This document shows, piece by piece, positions 30,077-37,980 of a stretch of DNA of 64,000 nucleotides (position 1 is its first letter; each line of letters begins with the position of its first letter). A model generated the notes under the pieces. That model made no database searches. It was not told the origin of the DNA and saw only the letters and a program-made list of their open reading frames with translations. The stretch spans positions 1-64,000 of the forward strand of contig JAVEXO010000005.1 of assembly GCA_034003955.1 (NCBI GenBank). The letters run 5' to 3'. The stretch comes from SZUA-370 sp034003955 (GTDB taxonomy: Bacteria > Spirochaetota > Spirochaetia > Treponematales > UBA12059). The translations under genes were made by a program, and so were the position numbers.

Positions 30077-30967
30077 ATGCTTCAACAATACGAGTTTAAA
30101 ACAAAGGGCTTGCCGTATCTCCTGGTACTTCCGCAAATGCTCGTTGTATTTGTTTTCTTCTTCTGGCCGTCCCTTCAGGGCCTTTGGCAATCTTTCTTCC
30201 TGCAAGACCCGTTTGGTGGACGCATGATATTCGTGGGCCTTGAAAACTACACGAGGTTGTTCACCGATCCATCCAGTGATTATGGAGACTCGTTCAGGGT
30301 GTCGGTTGCCTTTGCGGTGTCTGTAGCGGCGCTTGCCATGACGATTGCTCTCTTCTTGGCTACACAGGCCAATAAGAAGATTAGACTGGCGGCGTTCTAC
30401 AAGACGATGATGATTTGGCCTTATGCCGTGGCTACTATGGTGGCAGGCGTGTTATGGCTGTTCATGTTCAATCCAAACGTAGGAATCATCGCCTGGTTTT
30501 TGAAGCATAAACTGGGCATAGAATGGCAGCATCTTCTAAACACTAACCAGGCTTTCCTGCTTCTTACCCTGGCTGCCAGCTGGAAGCAAATATCGTATAA
30601 CTTTGTTTTCTTCCTTGCTGGACTTCAGAGCGTGCCCGTTGATCTGATAGAGGCAGCCGCTATAGATGGAGCTGGCCCGATGCGGCGATTCTGGAAAATC
30701 ATTTTTCCCTTGCTGTCTCCAACGACTTTCTATCTGCTTGTCATGAACCTCGTGTATGGTTTCTTCGAGACATTCCCCATAATCCACCAGGTAACTGCAG
30801 GAGGACCCGGTAAATCGACTAGTATACTTGTGTATAAGGTATGGAGGGATGGCGTCATCAATCTTGACCTAGGCGGATCATCAGCGCAATCGGTCATACT
30901 CATGATCATGGTCATAGGCTTGACCGTCGTACAGTTCCGCTTCATAGAGCGGCGCGTGCATTATTGA
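30077..30967 (+). CDS. ugpA: ABC transporter permease, UgpA-like
   Basis: 296 residues with six membrane segments. The EAA loop that contacts the ATPase is present (EAAAIDGAGPMRRFWKIIFPLL, near residues 193-214). It forms the membrane channel with UgpE. AGGAAA precedes the ATG. Ten bases separate its stop from the ugpE start. Confidence 0.88.
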   Translation: MLQQYEFKTKGLPYLLVLPQMLVVFVFFFWPSLQGLWQSFFLQDPFGGRMIFVGLENYTRLFTDPSSDYGDSFRVSVAFAVSVAALAMTIALFLATQANKKIRLAAFYKTMMIWPYAVATMVAGVLWLFMFNPNVGIIAWFLKHKLGIEWQHLLNTNQAFLLLTLAASWKQISYNFVFFLAGLQSVPVDLIEAAAIDGAGPMRRFWKIIFPLLSPTTFYLLVMNLVYGFFETFPIIHQVTAGGPGKSTSILVYKVWRDGVINLDLGGSSAQSVILMIMVIGLTVVQFRFIERRVHY

Positions 30968-30977
30968 GGAGAGATTG

Positions 30978-31823
30978 ATGACAGAACATAATACCGTTCA
31001 ACGGATTTTACCGCATGTGTTCCTCATACTTGCCATAATCATTCTTCTCTTTCCAATTTGGCTTGTATTCATTGCATCGACCCATACGAGCGCCGAGATC
31101 CTATCAGCCCCTATGCCCCTTACGCCAGGGACACATCTCGTTGAGAACTACACCCGCGCGGTGTTGGAGGGCAATCAGAACCTCGGTACTTCTGCCTTTA
31201 CCATGATGAAGAATTCACTGATCATGGCCCTGGGCATATCGATAGGTAAGATTGTCGTTTCGCTCCTGGCCGCTTTTGCCATAGTGTTTTTTCATTTTAG
31301 GTTAAGAAAATTCTGTTTCTGGGCAATATTTGTAACACTGATGCTGCCTGTAGAGGTTCGTATCATGCCCACATACAAGATAGTAGCCGATCTTGGCCTT
31401 CTTGATACCTATGCCGGATTGATTCTCCCCATGATTGTCTCGGCTACAGCCGTCTTCCTTTTCAGGCAATTCTTCATGCAGATACCAAGGGAGATAGCAG
31501 AAGCATCACAGATAGATGGCGCTTCTCCTATGCAATTCTTTGGGAAGGTCCTGATTCCAATGACACGTACGCCAATAGCCGCAATGTTTGTAATACAGTT
31601 TATCTATGGATGGAACCAGTACCTATGGCCTCTCTTGATAACCACCAAACAGGAATACTACACCCTGCTCATTGGCATAAACAGGATGCTCTCTGGCGCC
31701 GATGTCCAGATTGAATGGCAGATTGTTATGGCAACGACACTGCTTGCAATGATACCTCCTGCCTTGGTTGTCGTTGTTATGCAGAAACAGTTCATAGCAG
31801 GCATGACCGATACTGAAAAGTAA
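30978..31823 (+). CDS. ugpE: ABC transporter permease, UgpE-like
   Basis: 281 residues from ATG 30978 (GAGGAGAG upstream; a TTG one codon earlier is less likely). Six membrane segments and an EAA loop (EASQIDGASPMQFFGKVLIPM, near 175-195). Partner of UgpA. Nothing recognisable as an ATPase follows; instead comes the repeat array and the assembly gap, so a distant or shared MsmK/UgpC-type ATPase must be assumed. Confidence 0.88.
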   Translation: MTEHNTVQRILPHVFLILAIIILLFPIWLVFIASTHTSAEILSAPMPLTPGTHLVENYTRAVLEGNQNLGTSAFTMMKNSLIMALGISIGKIVVSLLAAFAIVFFHFRLRKFCFWAIFVTLMLPVEVRIMPTYKIVADLGLLDTYAGLILPMIVSATAVFLFRQFFMQIPREIAEASQIDGASPMQFFGKVLIPMTRTPIAAMFVIQFIYGWNQYLWPLLITTKQEYYTLLIGINRMLSGADVQIEWQIVMATTLLAMIPPALVVVVMQKQFIAGMTDTEK

Positions 31824-31836
31824 TCTTAGATTAAGA

Positions 31837-31975
31837 ATTTAGCCACAGAGATACAGAGAAGAAGAGTGGGGAAGATGGCGATGAGGATAAGAGGATAAGA
31901 GATTAGGAAAGAGAAGGAGGTGAGGGATACGTGATAGCGCATCCTTTGCCTCCTTTTATATTGCTTGGGCTTGTA
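31837..31975 (+). repeat. Dispersed repeat: CACAGAG core plus purine tract (copy 1)
   Basis: Directly after ugpE, AATTTAGCCACAGAG and ATACAGAGAAGAAGAG are followed by GAGGATAAGAGGATAAGAG. The rest of the gap-left interval up to 32049 holds a pyrimidine tract and a short sequence that resembles the right flank of the N run. No gene seen in 31824-32049. Confidence 0.75.
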
Positions 31976-32049
31976 TCCGGAGAATTCTTGCAGGTGCTTA
32001 AATTACCGTAAACGGTGGCTGTGAGGCGAGTATTATCTTGTCAATCATG

Positions 32050-32149
32050 NNNNNNNNNNNNNNNNNNNNNNNNNNNNNNNNNNNNNNNNNNNNNNNNNNN
32101 NNNNNNNNNNNNNNNNNNNNNNNNNNNNNNNNNNNNNNNNNNNNNNNNN
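32050..32149. other. Assembly gap (100 N)
   Basis: Exactly 100 N, the usual placeholder for a scaffold join of unknown length. It lies inside repetitive DNA, so missing sequence, possibly including more repeats or an IS, is likely. Confidence 0.98.
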
Positions 32150-32560
32150 TAAGAGAGGGAGGGCGTGATACGTGATACGTTTCATGAGCCTCCTTTTTCT
32201 TTTGCTCAGGCCTCTGTATTCACAAAATGCTTGACATGACCTCCTTCGATGACTTCCTTGTACATCTCCAAATTTCTTGGTCTGCTCTTTTCTCTTTTTC
32301 CTATTCTCTTATCCTCTTTTACTCTTCGTTATCCTAGTCAATCTCTTATCTCCTTATCCTCTTAGTTATCCTTTCATATCTTCTCTTCTACGTGTCTCTG
32401 TGTCTCTGTGGTTCAAATTCCTCATTCTCCTCTTCTCTTTCCTACCTAGTCTTCTCTTATCCTCTTAGTTATCTTTCTCCCTCATTCCTCTCTGTGTTTC
32501 TGTGGTTCAAATTTTCTTCTTTTTCTTGCCTTTCCTTCCCTTGTTCTCTTCCTTCACTCT
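32150..32560 (-). repeat. Dispersed repeat array with two CACAGAG cores (copies 2 and 3)
   Basis: Long C/T tracts on the plus strand (purine on the minus strand) with cores at 32391-32430 and 32488-32516, both reading GAACCACAGAAACACAGAG-like on the minus strand. Bases 32306-32356 match 59932-59982 at 50 of 51 positions. Open frames across this stretch are artefacts of the repeat. Confidence 0.8.
32216..32269 (-). mobile_element. IS256-family remnant (end plus nine codons)
   Basis: On the minus strand 32269-32243 encodes MYKEVIEGG, matching the MYKEVIEG segment of the longer remnant at 59612-59755. It runs straight into a sequence (32241-32216) resembling the IS256-type terminal repeat, so almost the whole transposase has been deleted. 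By eye only. Confidence 0.5.
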
Positions 32561-32608
32561 TCTCGAGCTTGAGATCTTTCCGGCGAAAGCCTCGAAATAT
32601 TTCAGTTG

Positions 32609-32637
32609 TTGACACCTCAAGGTGTCAAAACTATACT
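32609..32637 (+). promoter_or_regulatory. Promoter with overlapping operator-like palindrome before the diguanylate cyclase
   Basis: TTGACA (32609-32614), 17 bases, TATACT (32632-32637), close to consensus. The -35 box is the left end of a palindrome: TTGACACCT at 32609-32617, CA, AGGTGTCAA at 32620-32628, nine-base perfect arms. A protein bound there would block the -35 and spacer. The mRNA leader to the ATG is about 140 bases. Confidence 0.7.
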
Positions 32638-32782
32638 CGACAACACCAAAAGCATGGGAAAACCTGCTGTGGGCATTGATTCGGGAGCAACACGAGTTCA
32701 AGAGAACGATTGTAAAAACCCGAAATCTTAGTTCCTATCAGCTTTATTCGGTTGAAGCAGAATTCCTTCGACGAGGCAAAGA

Positions 32783-34072
32783 ATGCAACACCTGCGCAAA
32801 CTTTACTATCGCTTGTTTGTAACATTCATGATCATTCTTTGTATGTTTTGCATCTTTATTACCATCGCTCTGGTCAAGAACACCCAGAAGGTGAATGCTC
32901 AGGAGACACGTGATCAGATATATGAAATAAAGAAGACATTTCTAAAAGATACCGTCCTCAATGTCATGAAGGACCTGGATAGACTGCGTAGTCACTATAA
33001 TGAAACAGCCACTCTGCTAGACAGTGAATGTTCTGCTGATCAGCGAGCCAAAAATGATATAGCAATTCTGATACGGGAAAAGAAATTCCAATATGACGCC
33101 TACATCTGGGTAAACGAAGTCATTGATTACGCAGGCGGTGAAAAATATGCAATCCGTAGAATCCATCCCAACTTGCGCAATACCGAGGGAAGCTATCTTT
33201 CAACGGAATCCAAAGATATCAAGGGCAACAAGCCATATTTAACCGAACTTGAGGGCATCAAACAGGATGGTGAGGTCTTCTCCACCTACTGGTTCAAAAG
33301 GATGAATAGTGATGAAATCTCAGAGAAGTTGACCTATGCAGCTCTTTATAAGGATTTTAACTGGATTATAGCCATGGGTATCCATCTTGATGATATCCAA
33401 ACGTATATAGACAAGGCTGATGCCCGAAGCCAGAGCTTAACCACTCGCACTCTTAGCCTGACCCTGCTTATGATCCTGGTGCTTTTCTCAATCGGTATAT
33501 TTTTATTGAGCCGTCTGGAAACCTGGTATTATAAAAGGACTCACAGGGAGATCAAGGAAGAATCCAATATCGACCAGTTGACAGGAGCCTTAAATCGGAG
33601 GATCGGGGACGCCTATCTTATTGAGGCTTTTAACCGTTTCAAAGCCGAAGGAAGCAAGGTTTGTCTGTATTTTATTGATTTAGATAACTTCAAACCAATA
33701 AATGATGCTTTGGGACATGAGGCTGGTGATGTAGCACTCAAAGTAGCAGCATCACGCTGTCGTGATCAAATCCGTTCTGAAGACCAGTTGTTCCGCTGGG
33801 GTGGCGATGAGTTTCTGTGCATTGTTAAGGGCATAGATCAGTCAAACGCTGCTGTGCTCGCCGAGAAGATGAATCGAGCTATATCGGGAGGAGCCATCCC
33901 TCTGGGTGAGGGGAAAGATCAAAACCTGTTCATAAGTGTTTCTATAGGCATAAGCTGCTTTTTACCTTCCGACAAGAGTTACACTGATGCCCTGGGACGG
34001 TCAGATGCAGCCATGTATGAGGCAAAGAAATCCGGCGGAAATTGCTCGTGCAGAATTTTTGAAACCGTTTGA
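32783..34072 (+). CDS. Membrane diguanylate cyclase with Cache sensor domain
   Basis: 429 residues: membrane helix at about 9-31, an extracytoplasmic Cache-like domain at about 35-200 (FQYDAYIWVNEVIDYAG; RMNSDEISEKLTYAALYKDFNWIIAMGIHLDDI), a second helix at about 214-236, then a GGDEF domain to the end. The active site GGDEF is intact at 340-344, and the inhibitory I-site RxxD (RSED, 331-334) lies five residues upstream, so it should make c-di-GMP with product inhibition. The ligand is unknown; single-Cache domains often bind small organic acids. Flanked by repeat arrays and AT-richer than the ribosomal genes around it, suggesting acquisition. Confidence 0.9.
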   Translation: MQHLRKLYYRLFVTFMIILCMFCIFITIALVKNTQKVNAQETRDQIYEIKKTFLKDTVLNVMKDLDRLRSHYNETATLLDSECSADQRAKNDIAILIREKKFQYDAYIWVNEVIDYAGGEKYAIRRIHPNLRNTEGSYLSTESKDIKGNKPYLTELEGIKQDGEVFSTYWFKRMNSDEISEKLTYAALYKDFNWIIAMGIHLDDIQTYIDKADARSQSLTTRTLSLTLLMILVLFSIGIFLLSRLETWYYKRTHREIKEESNIDQLTGALNRRIGDAYLIEAFNRFKAEGSKVCLYFIDLDNFKPINDALGHEAGDVALKVAASRCRDQIRSEDQLFRWGGDEFLCIVKGIDQSNAAVLAEKMNRAISGGAIPLGEGKDQNLFISVSIGISCFLPSDKSYTDALGRSDAAMYEAKKSGGNCSCRIFETV

Positions 34073-34182
34073 TCACCTGTGAGCTACTAACCATATCGCC
34101 AGTATCGGCAGTAAGCCCAGGATGGCACTAGGGGAGGGTAGCTCCTGTTCCAAGTTTCATTTATCGCCTCGCAGAGTAAGAC

Positions 34183-34325
34183 TTGCTTACGCATCTTGCT
34201 ACCTATGAGTCTCAGATTCTCTTGTCGTCCTTTCTCGTTCTGATCTCTTTTTCTCATATTCTCTTCCTAAATCTTCTCTGTGTCTCCGTGCCTCTGTGGT
34301 TCAAATTCCTTATCCTATATAAGTT
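34183..34325 (-). repeat. Dispersed repeat (copy 4)
   Basis: A C/T tract from about 34205 leads into a core at 34272-34310 reading GAACCACAGAGGCACGGAGACACAGAG on the minus strand in two halves. It lies just before the rpsJ promoter. 34073-34182 shows nothing else recognisable. Confidence 0.75.
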
Positions 34326-34336
34326 GCCTACTTGGG

Positions 34337-34365
34337 TTGACATTTATTTCCGCTTAGTGCATTAT
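34337..34365 (+). promoter_or_regulatory. Promoter of the S10 operon
   Basis: TTGACA (34337-34342), 17 bases, CATTAT (34360-34365). It would give a leader of about 165 bases, GC-rich, before rpsJ, long enough for L4-type feedback, although I cannot identify the L4 site. Confidence 0.55.
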
Positions 34366-34537
34366 CCTCGAGCCAATCGTCTGGGTGCCGTGGTGCCCGT
34401 GAAGGATGTTTGGTCGCCGATAGCGGGTTCCGCATCGCGCGCCGCGAGGTTCCACGACCTCGAGCGTATGGGTTCATGGGCACGCCCGCCAGGGTACGGT
34501 CCGAGGGATGCCTGCGCAAGCGATCTTTGGAGGACAC

Positions 34538-34843
34538 ATGAAAGACAGGATCCGTGTCAGGCTCAGGGGCTTTGACGTTCGTCTTATAGACGAAAGTGCC
34601 AAGTCCATCGTAACTACCGTTCAGAGAGCAGGAGCAAAGGTCTCAGGGCCAATCCCGCTACCTACAAAGATCAGTAAGTATACGGTGCTTAGATCTCCCC
34701 ACGTGCATAAGAAGGCGCGTGAGCAGTTCGAAATGCGCACGCATAAAAGACTGATCGACATACTGAGCCCGACCCCAGATGTCATGGATGCGCTTATGAA
34801 GCTCGAATTGCCCGCAGGTGTGGACGTCGAGATCAAGCAGTAA
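34538..34843 (+). CDS. rpsJ: 30S ribosomal protein S10
   Basis: 101 residues from ATG 34538, with TTTGGAGGA upstream; the in-frame ATG at 34508 would add ten unconserved residues. Typical S10 (RIRVRLRGFDVRLIDESAKSIV; SPHVHKKAREQFEMRTHKRLIDI). Heads the S10-spc-alpha series; also the NusG/NusB partner in antitermination. Confidence 0.97.
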   Translation: MKDRIRVRLRGFDVRLIDESAKSIVTTVQRAGAKVSGPIPLPTKISKYTVLRSPHVHKKAREQFEMRTHKRLIDILSPTPDVMDALMKLELPAGVDVEIKQ

Positions 34844-34887
34844 ATGGACGGTTTCGTACCGTACTGTTCAACGCTTAGGAGAAACCG

Positions 34888-35514
34888 ATGATTGGTTTAA
34901 TCGGAAAGAAGATCGGCATGACTCAGGTCTTCGACGAAACCGGAAGGCTAACGCCTGTAACGGTTGTCGCCGTCGGACCTAATAAGGTTGTGGGCCGAAA
35001 GACCGTAGATGTAGATGGCTATGATGCCATCGTGCTCGGTTACAACGACATGAAGAAGATAAGGGTAAGCAAGCCTTATGCGGGGCAGTTTCCCGAAGGT
35101 ATGGCTCCCACCAAAATTCTTCGTGAGCTTCGAGATTTTACAGCAGAGGCCGAAGTAGGCAAAGAGCTGGGAATATCGTTGTTTGAAGGAACCCGTTTTG
35201 TTGACGTTATAGCGATCAGCAAGGGCAAGGGTTTCCAGGGTGTCGTTAAGCGATGGGGTTTCGGAGGTGGACGTAATACGCACGGTTCAAAGTTCCATCG
35301 TGAACCCGGTTCTACCGGTATGAGCACGTACCCCCACAAGACGTTCAAGAACAAGAAGATGCCTGGCCGCATGGGACGAGAGCGGGTAACCGTTATGAAC
35401 CTGAAGCTGGTCAAGATTGACGTAGAAAACGGTTTTATGCTGATTCGCGGCGCCGTTCCCGGTCCGCGCAACTGTACCGTCGTCGTGCGCTCGGCCGTCA
35501 AGAAAGCTAAGTGA
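34888..35514 (+). CDS. rplC: 50S ribosomal protein L3
   Basis: 208 residues. IGLIGKKIGMTQVFDETGRLTPVTVV at the start and the loop segment GGGRNTHGSKFHREPGSTGM that reaches the peptidyl-transferase centre. AGGAGAAA precedes the ATG. Second gene of the S10 cluster. Confidence 0.97.
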   Translation: MIGLIGKKIGMTQVFDETGRLTPVTVVAVGPNKVVGRKTVDVDGYDAIVLGYNDMKKIRVSKPYAGQFPEGMAPTKILRELRDFTAEAEVGKELGISLFEGTRFVDVIAISKGKGFQGVVKRWGFGGGRNTHGSKFHREPGSTGMSTYPHKTFKNKKMPGRMGRERVTVMNLKLVKIDVENGFMLIRGAVPGPRNCTVVVRSAVKKAK

Positions 35515-35526
35515 GGATAGACTGAT

Positions 35527-36165
35527 ATGGAAGGCAAAGTCTTTTCCGTACAGGGCAAGGAGCTACGGTCGATAGAGTTATCCGATGATGTGTTTGGCCT
35601 GCCGGTCAATGAAGATGTCATCTGGTACGCTATCAACAACGAGCTTGCCAATGCCCGTGTCGGCACAGCCGATACCAAGACGCGTTCTGATGTACATGGC
35701 ACGAATCGTAGGCCCTATGCCCAGAAGGGCACCACCGGCCGAGCCCGTCAGGGTGACGTCAAGTCTCCTATATATGTTGGTGGTGGTACCGTTTTTGGTC
35801 CGCACCCGAGGGACTATTCGTACTCTATAAACAAGAAGGCCAAGCGTCTTGCCATGAAGAGCATCCTGAGCCTTAAGGCCCAGAACGCGACCATGAAGGT
35901 TGTAGAGGATTTTTCAGTAGAGAGCGGCAAGACAAAGGACCTCGCGTCCCTGCTGTCTGGTCTTCTCCCTGCGGATAAGGCCGAGAGGACAGTCATCATT
36001 CTCAAGGATGATGATGCGATGGTGAAGCGCGCCGGGAAGAATATTCCATGGTTGCATTTCCTTTCCTTCAACCGCCTGCGCGCACACGATTTGTTCTACG
36101 GACGAACCGTGATCGTGATGGAATCCGCGGTGAAGAGCCTCAACGAATTCTACGCGGAAGTATAA
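35527..36165 (+). CDS. rplD: 50S ribosomal protein L4
   Basis: 212 residues. The tunnel loop shows RRPYAQKGTTGRARQGDVKSP (near 60-80) and the body is normal. In proteobacteria L4 also represses this operon; whether it does so here is not visible. A long antisense frame across this gene is not believed. Confidence 0.96.
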   Translation: MEGKVFSVQGKELRSIELSDDVFGLPVNEDVIWYAINNELANARVGTADTKTRSDVHGTNRRPYAQKGTTGRARQGDVKSPIYVGGGTVFGPHPRDYSYSINKKAKRLAMKSILSLKAQNATMKVVEDFSVESGKTKDLASLLSGLLPADKAERTVIILKDDDAMVKRAGKNIPWLHFLSFNRLRAHDLFYGRTVIVMESAVKSLNEFYAEV

Positions 36166-36177
36166 GGAAGGCCAGCA

Positions 36178-36462
36178 ATGCAGTACGAAAGCATACTGAT
36201 AGAGCCAGTCCTCAGCGAGAAGACTAACGTCCTCCGCGAACAAGGACAGTACGTTTTCCGTGTTGACCCCAGGGCGAATAAGACCCAGGTCAAGGAAGCC
36301 GTTAGAAGGCTCTTCGAGGTGCACCCAGTCTCGTGCACAATCATCAATGTGAAGGGCAAGCCCAAGAGGCTTCGCTACCGCTCCGGCTACACCGCTTCGT
36401 GGAAGAAGGCTATTGTCCGTCTCGCCAAGGGTGAGTCGATCAAGGCCTTCGAGGGCGCGTGA
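36178..36462 (+). CDS. rplW: 50S ribosomal protein L23
   Basis: 94 residues: EPVLSEKTNVLREQGQYVFRVDPRANKTQVKEAVRRLF is classic L23. It borders the exit tunnel and is the docking site for trigger factor and SRP. Sits between rplD and rplB with short gaps. Confidence 0.96.
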   Translation: MQYESILIEPVLSEKTNVLREQGQYVFRVDPRANKTQVKEAVRRLFEVHPVSCTIINVKGKPKRLRYRSGYTASWKKAIVRLAKGESIKAFEGA

Positions 36463-36480
36463 GCGGAATAGGGGAAAACC

Positions 36481-37308
36481 ATGGCTATCAAGACGTTTAG
36501 GCCGATAACCCCCGGACTCAGGCACCGGGTGCAGGTGGTGAACGAAGCGCTCACCGTCGGCAACGAGCCTCAGAAGGCGCTTACCAAGGGTAAGAAGCAG
36601 AATGCTGGTAGAGCCGGTAATGGCCGCATATCTGTGCGTCGCAAGGGTGGTGGACACAAGCGCAAGTATCGAGAGATCGATTGGAAGCGCGACAAGTTTG
36701 GAGTTCCAGGTAAGGTTTCTACTATCGAGTACGATCCTAACAGAACCGCCAATATTGCGCTGATTAACTATGCCGATGGTGAGAAGCGATATATCATCGC
36801 TCCAAGCGATTTGATTGTTGGTCAGACGATAATGAGTGGACCCCAGGCTGCTATGGAGGCAGGCAATGCCTTGCCCCTCGAGAACATCCCGGTGGGTTTT
36901 ACTGTTCATAATGTCGAGCTAAACCTCGGCAAGGGAGCTCAGTTGGCTCGTTCCGCCGGCGCCGGTGCGCTGATTGTGGGTTCTGATGGTGATTATGTTA
37001 CCATAAAGTTGCCCTCTAACGAGCTTCGTTTGGTATTCAAGAAGTGCATCGCGACGATCGGCGGGGTCGGTAACGAAGAGCATATGAACGAACGTTACGG
37101 CAAGGCCGGACGCGTACGATGGCTCGGCAAGCGTCCGAGGGTGAGAGGCGTGGCTATGAACCCCGTCGACCATCCGCATGGAGGCGGTGAAGGCCGTGGT
37201 AAGGGCTACAAGCAACCGGTCACTCCCTGGGGCCAGCCTTGTAAGGGTTACAAGACGCGCGATCCGCACAAGCCGTCGAGCCGCTTCATTGTGAAGCGCC
37301 GCAAGTGA
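36481..37308 (+). CDS. rplB: 50S ribosomal protein L2
   Basis: 275 residues. The catalytic-centre neighbourhood MNPVDHPHGGGEGRG is intact, with the conserved histidine in DHPHGGG. Binds 23S rRNA domain IV and helps join the subunits. Normal length; GGGGAAA upstream. Confidence 0.98.
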   Translation: MAIKTFRPITPGLRHRVQVVNEALTVGNEPQKALTKGKKQNAGRAGNGRISVRRKGGGHKRKYREIDWKRDKFGVPGKVSTIEYDPNRTANIALINYADGEKRYIIAPSDLIVGQTIMSGPQAAMEAGNALPLENIPVGFTVHNVELNLGKGAQLARSAGAGALIVGSDGDYVTIKLPSNELRLVFKKCIATIGGVGNEEHMNERYGKAGRVRWLGKRPRVRGVAMNPVDHPHGGGEGRGKGYKQPVTPWGQPCKGYKTRDPHKPSSRFIVKRRK

Positions 37309-37325
37309 AAGGATAGGAGCGAACC

Positions 37326-37607
37326 GTGTCAAGGTCAGTAAAGAAGGGTCCGTTCATAGAAAAAAGCCTTTATAAGAAGATTATAGAGGCGTCGAAGGTG
37401 GGCGACAAGAAAGTCTTAAAGACTTACTCCCGCTGCTCCACGATCATCCCTGAGATGGTCGGCCTCACCTTGTCGGTGTATAACGGCAAAAGCTGGGTTC
37501 CTGTCTACGTGACGGAGAATCTCGTGGGACACAAGCTTGGCGAGTTTTCGCCCACGCGTGTCTTCCGCGGTCATGCCGGTTCCGACAAGAAAGCTGGCAG
37601 GAAATAG
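37326..37607 (+). CDS. rpsS: 30S ribosomal protein S19
   Basis: 93 residues with a GTG start (AGGAGCGAACC upstream). SRSVKKGPFIEKSLYKKI and TIIPEMVGLTLSVYNGKSWVPVYV are typical. Part of the 30S head, paired with S13. Confidence 0.97.
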   Translation: MSRSVKKGPFIEKSLYKKIIEASKVGDKKVLKTYSRCSTIIPEMVGLTLSVYNGKSWVPVYVTENLVGHKLGEFSPTRVFRGHAGSDKKAGRK

Positions 37608-37616
37608 GTGGCTAAT

Positions 37617-37979
37617 ATGGCAAAGAAGACCGGATATCCGGCGTGCGCCAAGTACCTGATGGGATCTCCGTCAAAGATTAGGCCCGTTGCGGATTTAGTA
37701 CGCAATCTGCCCTATAATGAGGCGCTTGATATCCTAGAGCACATGCCCCACAAGGGAGCCAAGCTCATCAAGAAGGTTGTTGTCTCCGCTGCGTCTAACG
37801 CGCTCAACCAGAACCGTAAGCTCGGTGAAGACATGCTGTACGTTAAAGAAATCCAGATCAATGAGGGTCCGAGGATGAGGCGGGTGTGGTTTCGCGCTCG
37901 TGGAAGGGCGGATATGCTCGTCAAACAGATGTGCCACATCAACGTGGTAGTCGACGAAATAGCTAGGTCGGAGGCGTAA
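37617..37979 (+). CDS. rplV: 50S ribosomal protein L22
   Basis: 120 residues from ATG 37617 (AGGTGG upstream). The frame could also begin at GTG 37608, directly after the rpsS stop, adding three residues; the choice is uncertain. The tunnel hairpin GPRMRRVWFRARGRADML is present near the end. Confidence 0.95.
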   Translation: MAKKTGYPACAKYLMGSPSKIRPVADLVRNLPYNEALDILEHMPHKGAKLIKKVVVSAASNALNQNRKLGEDMLYVKEIQINEGPRMRRVWFRARGRADMLVKQMCHINVVVDEIARSEA

Positions 37980-37980
37980 T

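Noticed and set aside
32653..32731. Short leader frame MGKPAVGIDSG... before the diguanylate cyclase, resembling a sugar-kinase start
   Set aside because: Only about 25 codons with no ribosome site and no continuation of the kinase fold; the likeness is probably chance, although a leader peptide cannot be excluded.
35914..36909. 331-codon open frame antisense to rplD, rplW and rplB
   Set aside because: Shadow of GC-rich ribosomal genes on the other strand; no ribosome site, and the sense genes are certain. The same applies to 42044-42991 and 45383-46177.
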